Notes: generated from the letters alone by a model not told the origin. A DNA stretch of 64,000 nucleotides from Arenimonas daejeonensis (GCF_007993735.1 NZ_CP042453.1:2666001-2730000); one strand, 5' to 3'. Shown: positions 10,694-23,077, counted from the stretch's first letter. Translations and numbers: made by a program.

Positions 10694-13276
10694 ATGTCGA
10701 ACGACACCTCGTCCCCGCCGCAGCACACCCCGCTGATGAAGCAGTTCTTCGCCGCCAAGGCGGAGCACCCGGACATCCTGCTGTTCTTCCGGATGGGCGA
10801 CTTCTACGAGCTGTTCTACGATGACGCGCGCAAGGCGGCGCGCCTGCTCGACATCACCCTGACCCAGCGTGGCGCCTCGGCCGGTGCGCCGATTCCGATG
10901 GCCGGCGTGCCGGTGCATGCCATGGAGGGTTATCTGGCGCGGCTGGTGGCGCTGGGCGAATCGGTGGCGATCTGCGAACAGATCGGCGACCCGGCGCTGG
11001 CCAAGGGCCTGGTCGAGCGCAAGGTCGTGCGCATCGTCACCCCGGCACCGTCACCGACGAAGCCCTGCTGCAGGAACGCCGCGACACGCTGCTGCTGGCG
11101 GTGTCTCGCGGACGCGGCAGCTATGGACTGGCCTGGGCCGACCTGGCCGGTGGCCGATTCCTGGTTTCCGAAGTCGGCAGTGACGATCAGCTCGCCGCGG
11201 AACTCGCACGCCTGGATCCGGCTGAAATCCTGCTGCCCGACGAAGACGGCTGGCCGCCCTTCCTGGCCACCCTGCCCGGCCTGCGCCGCCGGCCGCCCTG
11301 GGGTTTCGAAACCGATGCCTGCCGCCGCCAGCTGCTGCGTTTTTTCCAGCTGCACGACCTCACCGGCTTCGGACTCGAGGACAAGCCGCTGGCCATCGGC
11401 GCCGCCGGTGCGCTGCTGGCCTATGTCGAGGAAACCCAGAAGCAGCGCCTGCCGCACCTGACCGCGATCGCCTTCGAATCCGCCGACGACGGCATCGCCA
11501 TCAACGCCGCCACGCGCCGGCACCTGGAACTCGACAGCCGCACCGACGGCCGGGTCGAACACACCCTGCTCGGCGTGCTCGACGCCAGCATCAGCCCGAT
11601 GGGCGGCCGCCTGCTGCGGCGCTGGCTGAACCGCCCGCTGCGTGACCGGCGCGTGCTGGGCGAACGCCACCATGCGGTGGCCACCTTCATCGAATCCGGC
11701 GCGCACGACGCACTGCGCGAACGTTTCCGCGGCCTGGGCGACATCGAGCGCATCCTTTCGCGCATCGCCCTGCGTTCGGCGCGGCCGCGTGACCTCTCGA
11801 CACTGCGTGATGGCCTGGCCATGCTGCCCGACCTGCGCGCGCTGCTGGCGCCGCTGGATTCGCCGCGCCTGACTGCGCTGGCCGCCGAACTGGGCGAACA
11901 CGCCGAGAACGCCGACCTGCTGGCACGCGCCGTGGTGCCGCAGCCGCCGGTGCTGCTGCGCGACGGCGGCGTCATCGCCGAAGGCTTCGATGCCGAGCTC
12001 GACGAACTGCGCACGTTGTCGACGAATGCCGACCAGTTCCTGGTGGACCTGGAAGCGCGCGAAAAGGCCGCCACCGGCATCCCGACCCTGAAGGTCGGCT
12101 ACAACCCGCGTGCACGGCTATTACATCGAGATCAGCAAGGGCCAGTCCGAACGCGCGCCGACCCACTACACCCGCCGCCAGACCCTGACCGGTGCCGAGC
12201 GCTACATCACCGAGGAACTCAAGGCCTTCGAGGACAAGGTACTGAGTGCGCGCGAACGTTCGCTCGCGCGCGAGAAGGGTTTGTACGAGGATCTGCTGGA
12301 TGCGCTCAACGGCCGGCTGGAAGCGCTGAAGCGCTGCGCCGGCGCGCTCAGCGAACTCGACGTCCTGGCCGCCTTCGCCGAACGCGCGCTGGCGCTGGAC
12401 TGGTCGCGCCCCGAACTCACCGACGCCCCCGGCCTGCGCATCGAACGTGGCCGCCACCCGGTGGTCGAGGCCGTGCGCGACGAACCCTTCGAACCCAACG
12501 ACCTGGTGCTGGACGAAGACCGGCGCATGCTGGTCATCACCGGCCCGAACATGGGCGGCAAAAGCACCTACATGCGCCAGAACGCGCTGATCGTGCTGCT
12601 GGCGCACATCGGCAGTTTCGTGCCGGCATCGCGTGCGGTGATCGGCCCCACCGACCGCATCCTCACCCGCATCGGCGCCGGCGATGACCTGGCGCGCGGG
12701 CAGTCCACCTTCATGGTCGAGATGGCCGAGACCAGCTACATCCTGCACCACGCCACTTCGCAGTCGCTGGTGCTGATGGACGAGATCGGCCGCGGCACCT
12801 CGACTTATGACGGCCTGGCGCTGGCGGAAGCCTGCGCGCGGCACCTGGCGCAGCACAACCGCGCCTACACGCTGTTCGCGACCCACTATTTCGAACTCAC
12901 AGCATTGGCCGAACCCGGCAGCGGCATCGCCAACGTGCACCTGGATGCGATCGAACACGGCGACAAGCTGGTGTTCATGCACGCGGTGAAGGATGGCCCG
13001 GCCAACCGCAGCTTCGGACTGCAGGTGGCGGCACTGGCCGGCCTGCCGCGCGTGGTGGTCGAGCAGGCGCGTCGCACGCTGGCCGAGCTCGAGCAGCGGG
13101 GTGCGCCGCACGCCGTGGCGGCGATGAGTCCGGAAGTGCTGGATTCGCCGCAGCAGTTCGGGCTGTTCGCCCCGCAGCCGTCGCCGGCACTGGAGGCGCT
13201 GGCGGCCATCGATCCGGACGAACTCACGCCCAAGCAGGCGCTCGAGGCGCTGTACCGGCTCAAGCTGCTGCGCTAG
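10694..13276 (+). CDS. mutS: DNA mismatch repair ATPase MutS; two frame breaks
   Basis: Mismatch-recognition protein. About 860 aa repaired, usual length. It has the mismatch-binding [16 protein letters not shown] near residue 40, connector and lever regions, then Walker [10 protein letters not shown] near 615, [12 protein letters not shown], and the ATHYFELT signature. Breaks: GG at 11044-11045 should be GGG, and CCC at 12105-12107 should be CC; they cancel. Both are one-base run errors, so a true mutator genotype is unlikely. It follows the blaIR pair after an 85-base gap. Confidence 0.95.
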
Positions 13277-13286
13277 CCGCCATCGC

Positions 13287-13691
13287 TCACAGCGCGTCGA
13301 GGTCGCCCAGGGCCTGGATCAGGCGGCGGGCGCGCTTGTCGGGTTTGCTCGCCGGCGCGCGATAGCCGGCGTTGGCGGCGCGGCGTTCGGCGGCCAGGCG
13401 CAGGCGGGTTTCGCGAGAAACCTCGGACTCCGCGTAAAGCGCCTGCGCTACCGGTGCGGAGCCGCGCCGTTCGCTGAGTCCGAGCACTTCGACTTCAAAA
13501 TGGTCCTCGCCGCGTCGCACCTTCAGCTGTTCGCCGACCTTGAGAAGGCGCGAGGCCTTGGCGCCCTGCCCCTGCACTTCGACCTTGCCGCCTTCGATGG
13601 CCTGTTTGGCCAGCGCGCGGGTCTTGTAGAAGCGCGCGGCCCACAGCCACACATCGAGGCGGACGGAAACCAGTTCAGTAGTCGCGGTCAT
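13287..13691 (-). CDS. hslR: heat-shock protein Hsp15, S4-domain ribosome rescue factor
   Basis: Binds 50S subunits with a blocked peptidyl-tRNA and helps recycle them. 134 aa, intact, like E. coli Hsp15 (133 aa). The S4 RNA-binding domain spans residues ~9-70 (VRLDVWLWAARFYKTRALAK, then GGKVEVQGQ). A basic C-terminal tail follows (ASKPDKRARRLIQALGDLDAL). Start ATG 13689-13691. Convergent with mutS. Confidence 0.93.
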   Translation of the reverse strand: MTATTELVSVRLDVWLWAARFYKTRALAKQAIEGGKVEVQGQGAKASRLLKVGEQLKVRRGEDHFEVEVLGLSERRGSAPVAQALYAESEVSRETRLRLAAERRAANAGYRAPASKPDKRARRLIQALGDLDAL

Positions 13692-13722
13692 GGGGCCTGC
13701 ATGGGTTCTCGGGAGATCGAAG

Positions 13723-14759
13723 TCAATGCCCGGCGCCATCGCGGCGCGCCAGTATCTTGCGCGCCATCTCGACCGAGCGTGGCGCCGCCAGGCCACCGAA
13801 CCGGTCGTCCAGCGCAACGAGGCGATCCACCGCCTGCGTCCACCTGGCCGCATCGGCGTCGGCCTTCGCGGCATCGAGCTCCGCGGCGATGGTTTCGGCC
13901 AGTCGGCGGCGACAGTCGGCCTGCGCCACCGGATCCACCGTCACCGGTGTTTCCAGCATTTCCAGCGCACGCGCGAAGGCGCGTCCATCCGGCACCCAGT
14001 GGTCCAGCCGCGCCGGGCCGAAGCCGCGTTCGCCGGCCACGCACAACGCGCGCAGGCCCTCGCGCGTCTCGGCGTCGTTGCGCCGGTTGGGCAAGTCGAG
14101 GTTGCCGCTGACCATCACCACGCGCGTGTTGTCCTGGAACCGCGTCATCAGCTCCATCGGCGGCGGCGGCAGGCGGTGTGTTCCGACCACGACGCTGCCC
14201 GCGAACTGCAGGCTGCCGCTGTACAGGTCCGGCCAGGCCAGGGCCACGCGCTGCGCGAGCCGGGCGCCGCCGGAGAATCCCGACACGTACACGCGCGCGG
14301 GGTCGATGCGCAGCGATGCGATCGCATGGTCGGTTGCATGCAACACCAGCGGGATGCGCCGGCCAATCACGTCGGCGTCGTTGCCGGCATTGCGCAGGAG
14401 ACGAACACGATGCCACGCCGCTCCAGCGAGGCCTTCCAGTCACGCGGCAGGAAAAAATCATCCCCCGCAGGCACGAAGACGATCAGGCCGAAACCCGCGA
14501 CGGGCATCTGCGCGGGCACGAACACGTCAATGGCCTCGCTGCCAGGTTCGAACGGCTCCGGCGCCAACGAACGCCCTTCCGATGCCAGGAATCGCGCGAT
14601 GTCGTCCGCTGCGATCGGACTGAGCAATCGCCGCGAGAACTCCTCGCCGGTCGCCCGCGGCGACGCCTGCGCCAGGGATTGGCGGGAACCACCTGCCGGC
14701 TGGGCCGCGGCGGCGCCGAAGGCCACGAGGAACAGCAGCGTGAACACGGATCGCATCAC
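13723..14759 (-). CDS. secreted alpha/beta-hydrolase, poly(3-hydroxyalkanoate)-depolymerase/esterase-like; one frame break
   Basis: About 345 aa. The N-terminus MMRSVFTLLFLVAFGAAAAQ is a signal peptide, so it is periplasmic or secreted. The fold is suggested by GLIVFVPAGDDFFLP, then YVSGFSGGARLAQRVALAWP with the nucleophile elbow GFSGG, as in PHB-depolymerase-like serine esterases (LpqC type). A later VMVSGNLDLPN may hold the acid, and the histidine may lie in LDHWVPDG. A base is lost at about 14396-14402; VSLRNAGNDADV rejoins the frames. Substrate not predictable. Confidence 0.7.
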
Positions 14760-14803
14760 GCCAGCCTAGGCCGGTGAAAATCGCCGCTCAAGTGCCCGCG
14801 GGG

Positions 14804-14839
14804 CGCCAAAACAAAACGGCCGCCCAAGGGCGGCCGTTT
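14804..14839 (-). terminator. terminator of the rpsP-rimM-trmD-rplS operon
   Basis: On the minus strand AACGGCCGCCC-TT-GGGCGGCCGTT is followed by TTGTTTT. A long GC stem with a T-rich tail 22 bases after the rplS stop. Confidence 0.85.
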
Positions 14840-14860
14840 CGGGGACACGGTGCGGCGGGA

Positions 14861-15223
14861 TCAGTCGGCCGAGGAACGCGCGGCCAGGTCTTCCTTGATG
14901 CGCGCCTTCTTGCCTTCCAGGCCACGCAGGTAATACAGCTTGCCGGCGCGGACCTTGCCGCGGCGCTTCACCGACACCGAGTCGATGATCGGGCTGTGGG
15001 TCTGGAAGACGCGCTCGACGCCGAAGCCGTGCGAGATCTTGCGCACGGTGAAGGCGGAGTTCAGGCCGGCGTTCTTGATCGCGATGACCACGCCTTCATA
15101 GGCCTGCAGGCGCTCGCGGTTGCCTTCCTTCACCTTCACGTTGACCACGACGGTGTCGCCGGGGCCGAAATCGGGCAGCTTGCGCTGCGACTGCTCTTGC
15201 TCGAACTGCTGCAGGAAATTCAT
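14861..15223 (-). CDS. rplS: 50S ribosomal protein L19
   Basis: Located at the 30S-50S interface. 120 aa, intact. Family signatures [20 protein letters not shown], then [20 protein letters not shown] and [11 protein letters not shown]. Start ATG 15221-15223 ([11 protein letters not shown]). Last gene of the rpsP-rimM-trmD-rplS operon, 114 bases after trmD. Confidence 0.98.
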   Translation of the reverse strand: MNFLQQFEQEQSQRKLPDFGPGDTVVVNVKVKEGNRERLQAYEGVVIAIKNAGLNSAFTVRKISHGFGVERVFQTHSPIIDSVSVKRRGKVRAGKLYYLRGLEGKKARIKEDLAARSSAD

Positions 15224-15337
15224 GGTTACACGCCTCTGATAGTTGTTTGATGTGCGCGCCAGAGGCCCGGTAACCGTGCTTGGCTGAAAAACGGAGCTGG
15301 CAAGTATAGCCCGCCAAACCATTGAATGGGAAGGGGT

Positions 15338-16096
15338 TCAGGCCCCGGAAGGGTGGGCCGCCCGCCAGTCGGCGATGAAGGCCTCCAGCAGGGCCCGGTC
15401 GGCCTTGCCCAGGCTCACCCGGGCCAGCAGGTCCGGGCGGCGCAGCCAGGTCCGGCCCAGACTCTGCTGCCGGCGCCAACGGGCGATGGCGGCATGGTCG
15501 CCGGACAGCAGGACCGGGGGCACCCCGTCGGTGCCGGCCAGGTCGGACCGGGTGTAGTGCGGGCAGTCCAGCAGGCCGTCCTCGAAACTGTCCTGGACCG
15601 CGGATTCGGCGTGGTTCAGGGCGCCTTCCTGCAGCCGGCCGACAGCGTCGATGAGCACGGCCGCGGCCAGCTCGCCGCCGGACAGCACGTAATCGCCGAT
15701 GGACAGTTCCTCGTCCACCTCGCGGGCGATGAAACGTTCGTCCAGGCCTTCGTAGCGGCCGCAGAGCAGGACCAGGCGTGGTCGCGCCGCGAGCTCGCGG
15801 GCCCTGGCCTGGGTCAGGCGCTGGCCCTGCGGGCTGAGGTAGATCACCGGGGCCGGCGCCGGGTCGGCCGCCTTCGCCGCCGCCAGGCAGGCCGACAGCG
15901 GCTCGGCCAGCATCACCATGCCAGGGCCGCCGCCGAAGGGACGTTCGTCAACCCGGCGGTAGTTGTCGGTGGCGTAGTCGCGCGGATTCCAGCCGTGCAC
16001 CGACAGCAGCCCACGCTCCTGCGCGCGCCCCACCACGCCGAGCGCGGCGCTGTCGCGGATGAAATCGGGAAACAGGGTGACGACGTCGATGCGCAC
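15338..16096 (-). CDS. trmD: tRNA (guanine-N1)-methyltransferase TrmD
   Basis: Methylates G37 of tRNAs with a G at position 36, preventing +1 frameshifting; a SPOUT knotted enzyme. 252 aa, intact. Motifs: [16 protein letters not shown] start, [23 protein letters not shown], and [11 protein letters not shown] forming the trefoil knot and SAM site. I chose the GTG at 16094-16096 because GGGAG is five bases upstream; another GTG four codons earlier lacks that spacing. It lies 19 bases after rimM. Confidence 0.97.
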   Translation of the reverse strand: MRIDVVTLFPDFIRDSAALGVVGRAQERGLLSVHGWNPRDYATDNYRRVDERPFGGGPGMVMLAEPLSACLAAAKAADPAPAPVIYLSPQGQRLTQARARELAARPRLVLLCGRYEGLDERFIAREVDEELSIGDYVLSGGELAAAVLIDAVGRLQEGALNHAESAVQDSFEDGLLDCPHYTRSDLAGTDGVPPVLLSGDHAAIARWRRQQSLGRTWLRRPDLLARVSLGKADRALLEAFIADWRAAHPSGA

Positions 16097-16115
16097 GGCG
16101 GCTCCCACCGTCGGT

Positions 16116-16621
16116 TCAGAACTCCGGATCCCAGTCGACCACGACCCGGCCGGCCTCGAAATCCACGGACTTGACGTACTGGTCCATCACGAACGGAATC
16201 AGCCGGTCGCGCTCGCCCGACACCACCATCACATCATTGGCGCCGGTATTGAACAGGTGCGACAGGGTACCCAGCGGCTGGCCCTCGACGGTTTCCACCG
16301 CCAGGCCCTCCAGGTCCACCCAGTAATACTCGCCCGGCGAGGGCGGCGGCAGGCGGTCGCGCGGCACCCATATCTCGGTGCCGTACATGGCCTCGGCCGC
16401 CTCGCGGCTGTCCACGCCCGGGAAACTGGCGGTGACCTGTTTGCCGGTGTCGCGACCACGCACGCCGGAAACCTCGCGCTCGCTTTCGCCAGCGCGGAGG
16501 ATCCAGGGTTGGTACTTGAACAGGGCGTCGCGGGGTCGGTCCAGGAGAGCAGCTTCAGCTCACCCCGGACGCCGAAGGCACCGGCGACCCTGCCCAGCAG
16601 GATGCGGCGCTCGGTGCTCAT
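16116..16621 (-). CDS. rimM: ribosome maturation factor RimM; one frame break
   Basis: Assembly factor for the 30S head that binds S19. About 168 aa. The N-terminal RimM barrel ([20 protein letters not shown]) is in one frame. The linker and the PRC-barrel ([20 protein letters not shown], then [21 protein letters not shown]) are in the next. The break is in the G/C run 16532-16535, where a base is missing. Start ATG 16619-16621, 35 bases after rpsP. Confidence 0.94.
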
Positions 16622-16656
16622 GGCAACGGGCCTCGCGCGGGGCGAGGCCGCAGGGC

Positions 16657-16912
16657 TCAGGCCGAAGCCTGGGCCGAGACTTCCTTGACCAGCATGCGGA
16701 CCTTGTCGGTCAGCTGCGCACCGTGGGAAACCCAGTGCTGCACGCGGGCGGTGTCGAGCTCGACGCGCTTTTTCGTTGCCCTGGGCAACCGGGTTGTAGA
16801 AACCCAGGCGCTCGATCGAACGGCCGTCGCGCTTGTTGCGCTGGTCGGTGACGATGATGTGGTAGAAGGGGCGCTTCTTGGCGCCGCCGCGGGTCAGACG
16901 GATCTTGACCAT
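16657..16912 (-). CDS. rpsP: 30S ribosomal protein S16; one extra base in an A run
   Basis: 84 aa when repaired. Begins [20 protein letters not shown] and continues [17 protein letters not shown]. The five-base run at 16769-16773 (A on the coding strand) should be four; then [20 protein letters not shown] and a normal end follow. An essential ribosomal protein, so an assembly error. First gene of the rpsP-rimM-trmD-rplS operon. Confidence 0.95.
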
Positions 16913-17036
16913 GTCGGTTTGCTCTGTAGTTCTGGGACAGGAAGTCCGGCCGTAAGCGGGCCGGGGAATCGCGAATTGTATGCCCTTGCCGGCCCGAAAG
17001 ATACCCCGGCGGGCCGATTTTGCCCGTGCCGGGGGC

Positions 17037-18410
17037 TCAACGGCCGGGGAAACGGCCCGGGAAGCCGCCCCCATCATGCCCTTCATGTTCCGCAGCATGC
17101 CCTTCATGCCGCCCCTGGGACAGCTTGGACATCATCTTTTCCATCTGCTGGAACTGCTTGAGCAGCTTGTTCACGTCGGCCGGGCTGGTGCCCGAGCCCC
17201 GGGCGATGCGGGCCCGGCGCGAGCCGTTCAGGAGGCCCGGGTTGCGGCGCTCCTTCTTGGTCATGGAATTGATGATGGCGACCATGCGCGGCACTTCCTT
17301 GCCGGTCACCTGGGCCTTCACGTGGTCCGGGACCTGGCCCATGCCCGGCAGCTTGTCCATCAGGCCCGACAGGCCGCCCATGTTCTGCATCTGCTCGAAC
17401 TGGTCGCGCATGTCGTTGAGATCGAACTTCTTGCCCTTGGCGACCTTCTCGGCCAGCTTCTGGGCCTTGTCCTTGTCCACCTGCTGCTCGACCTGCTCGA
17501 CCAGGCTGAGCACGTCGCCCATGTCGAGGATGCGGCTGGCGGCGCGGTCGGGATGGAACACGTCCAGGCCATCGGGTTTTTCGCCCACGCCCACGAACTT
17601 GATCGGCTTGCCGGTGATGTAGCGCACGCTCAGCGCGGCGCCGCCGCGGGCATCGCCGTCGGTCTTGGTCAGCACCACGCCGGTCAGCGGCAGCGCCTCG
17701 CTGAAGGCCTTGGCGGTGTTGGCGGCGTCCTGGCCGGTCATGGCGTCCACCACGAACAGCGTCTCGACCGGATTCACGGCGGCATGCAGCGCCTTGATCT
17801 CGGCCATCATCGCCTCGTCGATGGCGAGGCGGCCGGCGGTATCCACGATCAGCACGTCCACGAAGGACTTGCGCGCGTCGTCGATGGCGGCGCGCACGAT
17901 CGCTTCGGGCTTCTGGTCGGCGCTGGACGGGAAGAACAGCACGTCCACCTGCTGGGCCAGCGTGCGCAGCTGTTCGATCGCGGCTGGACGGTAGACGTCG
18001 GCCGACACCACCATCACCTTTTTCTTCTTGCGCTCTTTCAGGTGCTTCGCGAGCTTGCCGACGGTGGTCGTCTTGCCCGCGCCCTGCAGGCCGGCCATCA
18101 GGATCACGGCCGGCGCCGGCACATTGAAGTTCAATTCGCTGGCGGCCGAACCCATGACGGCGGCCATTTCGTCGCGTACGACCTTGATCAGGGCCTGGCC
18201 CGGCGTGAGGCTGGTCAGCACTTCCTGGCCGACCGCGCGCACCTTGATGCGCTCGATCAGGGCCGACACCACCGGCAGCGCGACGTCGGCCTCGAGCAGG
18301 GCGATGCGCACCTCGCGGGTGGCCTCGCGGATGTTTTCCTCGGTCAGGCGGCCGCGGCCGCGAAGGCGCTGGAGGGTGCCGGACAGGCGCTGGGTCAGCG
18401 ACTCGAACAT
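17037..18410 (-). CDS. ffh: signal recognition particle GTPase Ffh; two cancelling breaks near the C-terminus
   Basis: Protein part of SRP; targets membrane proteins with FtsY. About 457 aa. N domain to residue ~85. G domain with [10 protein letters not shown] (P-loop), DTAGR, and [10 protein letters not shown]. Methionine-rich M domain after ~300, with the RNA-binding [11 protein letters not shown]. In the tail an extra base in 17112-17115 and a missing one in 17068-17072 turn the expected methionine-rich [17 protein letters not shown] into nonsense. Start ATG 18408-18410. Confidence 0.95.
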   Translation of the reverse strand: MFESLTQRLSGTLQRLRGRGRLTEENIREATREVRIALLEADVALPVVSALIERIKVRAVGQEVLTSLTPGQALIKVVRDEMAAVMGSAASELNFNVPAPAVILMAGLQGAGKTTTVGKLAKHLKERKKKKVMVVSADVYRPAAIEQLRTLAQQVDVLFFPSSADQKPEAIVRAAIDDARKSFVDVLIVDTAGRLAIDEAMMAEIKALHAAVNPVETLFVVDAMTGQDAANTAKAFSEALPLTGVVLTKTDGDARGGAALSVRYITGKPIKFVGVGEKPDGLDVFHPDRAASRILDMGDVLSLVEQVEQQVDKDKAQKLAEKVAKGKKFDLNDMRDQFEQMQNMGGLSGLMDKLPGMGQVPDHVKAQVTGKEVPRMVAIINSMTKKERRNPGLLNGSRRARIARGSGTSPADVNKLLKQFQQMEKMMSKLSQGRHEGHAAEHEGHDGGGFPGRFPGR

Positions 18411-18518
18411 GGGGTCTGGGGTCTTGCGGATGGGGCGCGAAGTATAACGCGGCCGGCGTGCCCGCCCCGGTTGTCGAGAATGGTTCTCGACTTCCGGCAG
18501 CTGTGCCAAACTCCGGCC

Positions 18519-19315
18519 ATGACCGCCCTAGTCCTCAGCCTGCTCGCCGTTTCACTGTATGCCTTCGCCAGCCAGCAGCTGGCCGGGCATGCGCGGGGCC
18601 CAATCCCCTGCCCCGCCGCTGGCTGCTGATGGCAGTGCCGGCGGTGCTGCTGCACGCCGGGGTGCACCTGTTCGCCTGGCGCCTGCTGGGTGGCCCGGAC
18701 CTGCACTTCTTCGCCGCCCTGTCCCTGGTGGGCCTGGGCATGGCCGCGCTGACCACCCTGGTCGGCCCGGCGCAGCGCATCGAGGCGCTGGGCATCATCG
18801 TGTTCCCGCTGGCGGCGGCGGTGCTGGTTGCCTACGCGTTGTTGGGCGGCGGCAAACCGCGCGCGGACCTGGGCTGGCAGTTGCAGATGCACGCGCTGCT
18901 GGCCCTGCTCGCCTACGCGACGCTGGCGGTGGCGGCGCTGGTCGCGCTGATGCTGTGGTTCCAGGAGCGCGCGCTGCGCCGGCGCGACCTGGGCGGCTGG
19001 CTGCGCGTGCTGCCGCCGCTGACGCAGATGGAGACGCTGCTGTTCCGGAGCCTGGGCGCCGCTTTCGTACTGCTCAGCCTGACCCTGCTCACAGGCGTGG
19101 TGTTCGTGGACAACCTGTTCGCACAGGACCTGGGCCACAAGACCGTGCTGTCTATCCTGTCCTGGGGCGTGCTGGGCGTGCTGCTGTTCGGCCGCTGGCG
19201 CTGGGGCTGGCGCGGGCCGCGCGCGGTGAAGCTGACGATCACAGCGATGGCGCTGCTGCTGCTGGCGTTCTTCGGCAGCAAGTTCGTGTACGAACTGGTG
19301 CTGCATCGCAGCTGA
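18519..19315 (+). CDS. ypjD: YpjD-like inner membrane protein of the CcsA/HemX family; one frame break
   Basis: About 265 aa with eight or so predicted membrane helices (for example MAVPAVLLHAGVHLFAWRLL, LTLLTGVVFVDNLF). The CcsA-type cytochrome c assembly fold is suggested by HAGVHLF, the conserved LTG near the middle, and LGHKTVLSILSWGVLG. E. coli YpjD is 263 aa and likewise lies beside ffh. It was named by similarity to cytochrome c biogenesis proteins, but its exact role is unsettled. A base is missing at about 18594-18606. Start ATG 18519, divergent from ffh. Confidence 0.85.
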
Positions 19316-19347
19316 CGCGCTCAAACAACCGGGTCGTGGGCGGCGTC

Positions 19348-20744
<1,397 letters not shown>

Positions 20745-20817
20745 GGGGTCCGGCGGGTGTGGGGTGGACGGGTACTGTAACCGGGCGGCGTCGCGGGGAT
20801 TGAGATCGCGGGGCAAG

Positions 20818-20844
20818 AAAAAGCCCGCGGGTGGCGGGCTTTTT
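20818..20844. terminator. bidirectional hairpin terminator beside the tRNA-Thr locus
   Basis: AAAAAGCCCGC-GGGTG-GCGGGCTTTTT is symmetrical, with T tracts on both strands. It lies between the divergent radA start region and the 3' end of the disrupted tRNA-Thr gene, so on the minus strand it would have terminated that tRNA transcript. Confidence 0.8.
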
Positions 20845-20939
20845 CGAATGGACGGTGAGAGGCACGGAAGAGCCCGGGTTGGGGCTTCGAGGGCTTCGCA
20901 GGGGGAGTGCGGCCGGTCTTGCTTTCCATTCGTGGACTT

Positions 20940-20985
20940 TGGTGCCGGAAACAGGAGTCGAACCTGCGACCTACGCATTACGAAT
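20940..20985 (-). pseudogene. 3' half of the host tRNA-Thr(CGU), attL side
   Basis: Minus-strand remnant covering tRNA positions about 31 to 76: TTCGTAA anticodon loop, TGCGT, T arm GCAGG-TTCGACT-CCTGT, acceptor TTCCGGC, A, CCA. It stops abruptly at the anticodon loop where element DNA begins. Joined to the fragment at 34380-34417 (sharing the 8-base TTACGAAT) it makes a perfect 76-base tRNA-Thr with anticodon CGT and stem GCGCA/TGCGT. Confidence 0.92.
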
Positions 20986-21021
20986 CCCTAGGGCCAAGGC
21001 TGAGGCGGCCCTAGGGGATTC
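20982..21021. repeat. 14-base inverted repeat overlapping attL
   Basis: GAATCCCTAGGGCC (20982-20995) and GGCCCTAGGGGATTC (21007-21021) are inverted copies with one bulged G and an 11-base loop. The left arm includes four bases of the TTACGAAT core. It may bind integrase or an excision factor, or stop transcription from the host side into int. Confidence 0.7.
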
Positions 21022-21124
21022 TAATAAGGCATGCGAAGCACTATGGTAGGGCCGTTCTCCGCCCTTTCCGTTAGAAGGGCGACCTCGGCGGACCTAGCGA
21101 TCCCCCTTCTTATTGCCTTACTAG
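21022..21124. repeat. candidate integrase arm-type sites, left end
   Basis: TAATAAGGC (21022-21030, the inverse of GCCTTATTA), TAGGGCCGTTCTC (21047-21059) and GCCTTACTAG (21115-21124) recur at the right end of the element (34298-34328). The last copy ends three bases before the integrase start codon, so integrase binding could repress its own gene. Confidence 0.6.
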
Positions 21125-21127
21125 ACC

Positions 21128-22397
21128 ATGACCCAGACCAACGTCTTCAAGTTCAAGCAATCGACCATCGACGCGCTGTCGCTCGTCCAGCCGAACGACA
21201 AGAAGCGCCAGCAATTGTTTTTCGACGCCGACCTGAAGGGCTTCGGCGTCTGTGTGGGCGCGAGGGCAAAGACCTTCTTTGTTCAGCGCGACCTCAACGG
21301 ACGAACCGTCCGGACGACTATCGGGCGGCACGGCGTCTACACGGTCCGGCAGGCGACCGACGCGGCCCGTGAGCTGCTGATGCAGATGAGCAAGGGGGTC
21401 AACCCGAATCAGGAGCGCCGCAAGCCCGGGTCCGTCACCTACGGCGAGGCCCTCGACGCCCACATCAACTCGAACAAGAAGCGCTCTCCTCGGACGCTTG
21501 AGGACTACCGCTACCTGTCCGACCAGTACCTCTCCGACTGGCTCAAGCGCCCCTTGGGCGAGATCACCCGAGCGGACTGCCGAGAGCGTCACAAGAAGAT
21601 CGGAACCAACAATGGTCCCTACGTCGCCAACCACGCCTTTCGGGTCTTCCGTGCCGTCTACAACTCCGCGCTCAAGGTGCACGAGGACCTCGGCGTAAAT
21701 CCGGCCATCGCCGTTGATTGGTATCCGGAGCAACGCAAGAAGGCCGCGATCCACAGCGCGCAGCTCGCCACTTGGTACAACTACATCAACGGCCTTCAGG
21801 ACCCGATCCGCCGGGACTGGCACCTATTCGTCCTTTCTCTGGGCTGCGCCGCTCGGACGCCGAGGCCGTCCGGTGGCCGAAGGACCCGAAAAAGGTGGAG
21901 CCCGACCGGGACTTCCCCGGGCTCCAATCGTGGACCTCGCGAACAAGGCGCTGCTGGTTCCGCAGCCCAAGGGACAGAAGCCGTTCCTTCTGCCCCTCTC
22001 CGACTACCTTCTCAAGCTGCTCCAACGCCGGCAGACGTGCGAATCCGCCAAGATGTTCTATCCGAAGTCACCTTGGGTCTTCCCCGCCAACAGCAAGAAG
22101 AAGCACGGCCATATTGCCGAGCCGGAAAAGGAGAAGAAGAACAAGAAGGGCGAGATCGTCAAGGCACTCCCCGTAGCGTTCACCGTCCACGGCCTTCGGA
22201 ATACTTTCATCACCGTCGCCGATTCGCTGGACCTATCGCCCTACGCGATCAAGATGCTGGTTAACCACTCGCTCCCGAACAAGCAGGACGTCACCGCGGG
22301 CTACATTTCCGCCGAGGTGGAGCGGCTTCGGAAGCCAATGCAGCAAGTGACGGACAAGCTCCTCACCCTCTGCCAACCAAAGGCGAAAGCCGCATGA
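21128..22397 (+). CDS. int: tyrosine site-specific integrase (P4-like); two frame breaks
   Basis: About 423 aa. N-terminal DUF4102-like arm-binding domain (DADLKGFGVCVGARAKTF, IGRHGVYTVRQA), a SAM-like core-binding domain (RTLEDYRYLSDQYLSDWLKR), and the catalytic domain: Arg in GLRRSDAEAVRW, HGLRNTF (His-x-x-Arg), NHSLP, and the nucleophile Tyr in TAGYISAEVERL near the C-terminus. Bases are missing at about 21834-21842 and 21914-21926. All catalytic residues survive in one frame or another, and core genes show the same kind of error, so it is probably active. No Shine-Dalgarno is seen before ATG 21128. Confidence 0.88.
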
Positions 22398-23077
22398 CGA
22401 AGCCCAGCCACAAGGCAGTTGACTCGGCAGCAGCGAAGCCGGCGGAACTGAAAGCTAAGCTCGCGCAGCTCGACGCCGCGGCCAAGAAGCTGGCCAATAG
22501 CCCGGACAGACTCGATGCCTGGGCGAAGGAGCATGAGATTCTCGGCGGAATAGTTACGCGCGCGGCTCCATCAGAAATGGCGCGGGCGCTATGCGAATAC
22601 TACAGGCCGAAAGCGGGCGCCTCGACGCCGAATCCCGCTGCCGCACTTCGCGATATCCCAGACGTGGACGCATATGACGAGCTCAAGGTCGCCAACAAGC
22701 ACCGCAAGGATCGAGGGCAGCTTCAGGGTCGGCTGGAATCGGCCGTCACCGCTCTACACGAGCTGAATACTGAAGGCGTGGTTTCCGACGATGAACTTTC
22801 CAAGCTTTCGTCGGCGCTCCTCGATATCCGCGGCCGGATCGAACCGCCACCCAAGCAGAAGGCGTCCGTGAGTGGCGGGCAGTCCACCGAAGAAACCATG
22901 CTCGGCGCATCGCTGATGGCACTAACCCGCGCAATTGGGTACGGCCATGGCAAGGGACAGGGCGACGAGTACAGCGCTAAGCGCGCTGCGGAGTTGGTCG
23001 CGGAAATCATGGGCCTTTACGGCTTCGAGGTGAGCGTCAAAAGGCTACAGAACCTCAACTCCGAAGCCCGGAAATAA
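22394..23077 (+). CDS. unknown element protein, coupled to int
   Basis: 227 aa, not recognised. Soluble, with a helical, charged N-terminal half (KAKLAQLDAAAKKLANSPDR) and a C-terminal helix SAKRAAELVAEIMGLYGFEV. The ATG overlaps the int stop (ATGA), so the two are translationally coupled. The tight coupling suggests a partner in integration or maintenance, but no recombination directionality factor motif is visible. Confidence 0.7.
   Translation: MTKPSHKAVDSAAAKPAELKAKLAQLDAAAKKLANSPDRLDAWAKEHEILGGIVTRAAPSEMARALCEYYRPKAGASTPNPAAALRDIPDVDAYDELKVANKHRKDRGQLQGRLESAVTALHELNTEGVVSDDELSKLSSALLDIRGRIEPPPKQKASVSGGQSTEETMLGASLMALTRAIGYGHGKGQGDEYSAKRAAELVAEIMGLYGFEVSVKRLQNLNSEARK

Noticed and set aside
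10694..13276. A broken mutS as a mutator allele that caused the other breaks
   Set aside because: The gene's own breaks are of the same run-error type, and essential genes are hit too; a living mutator would not keep these.
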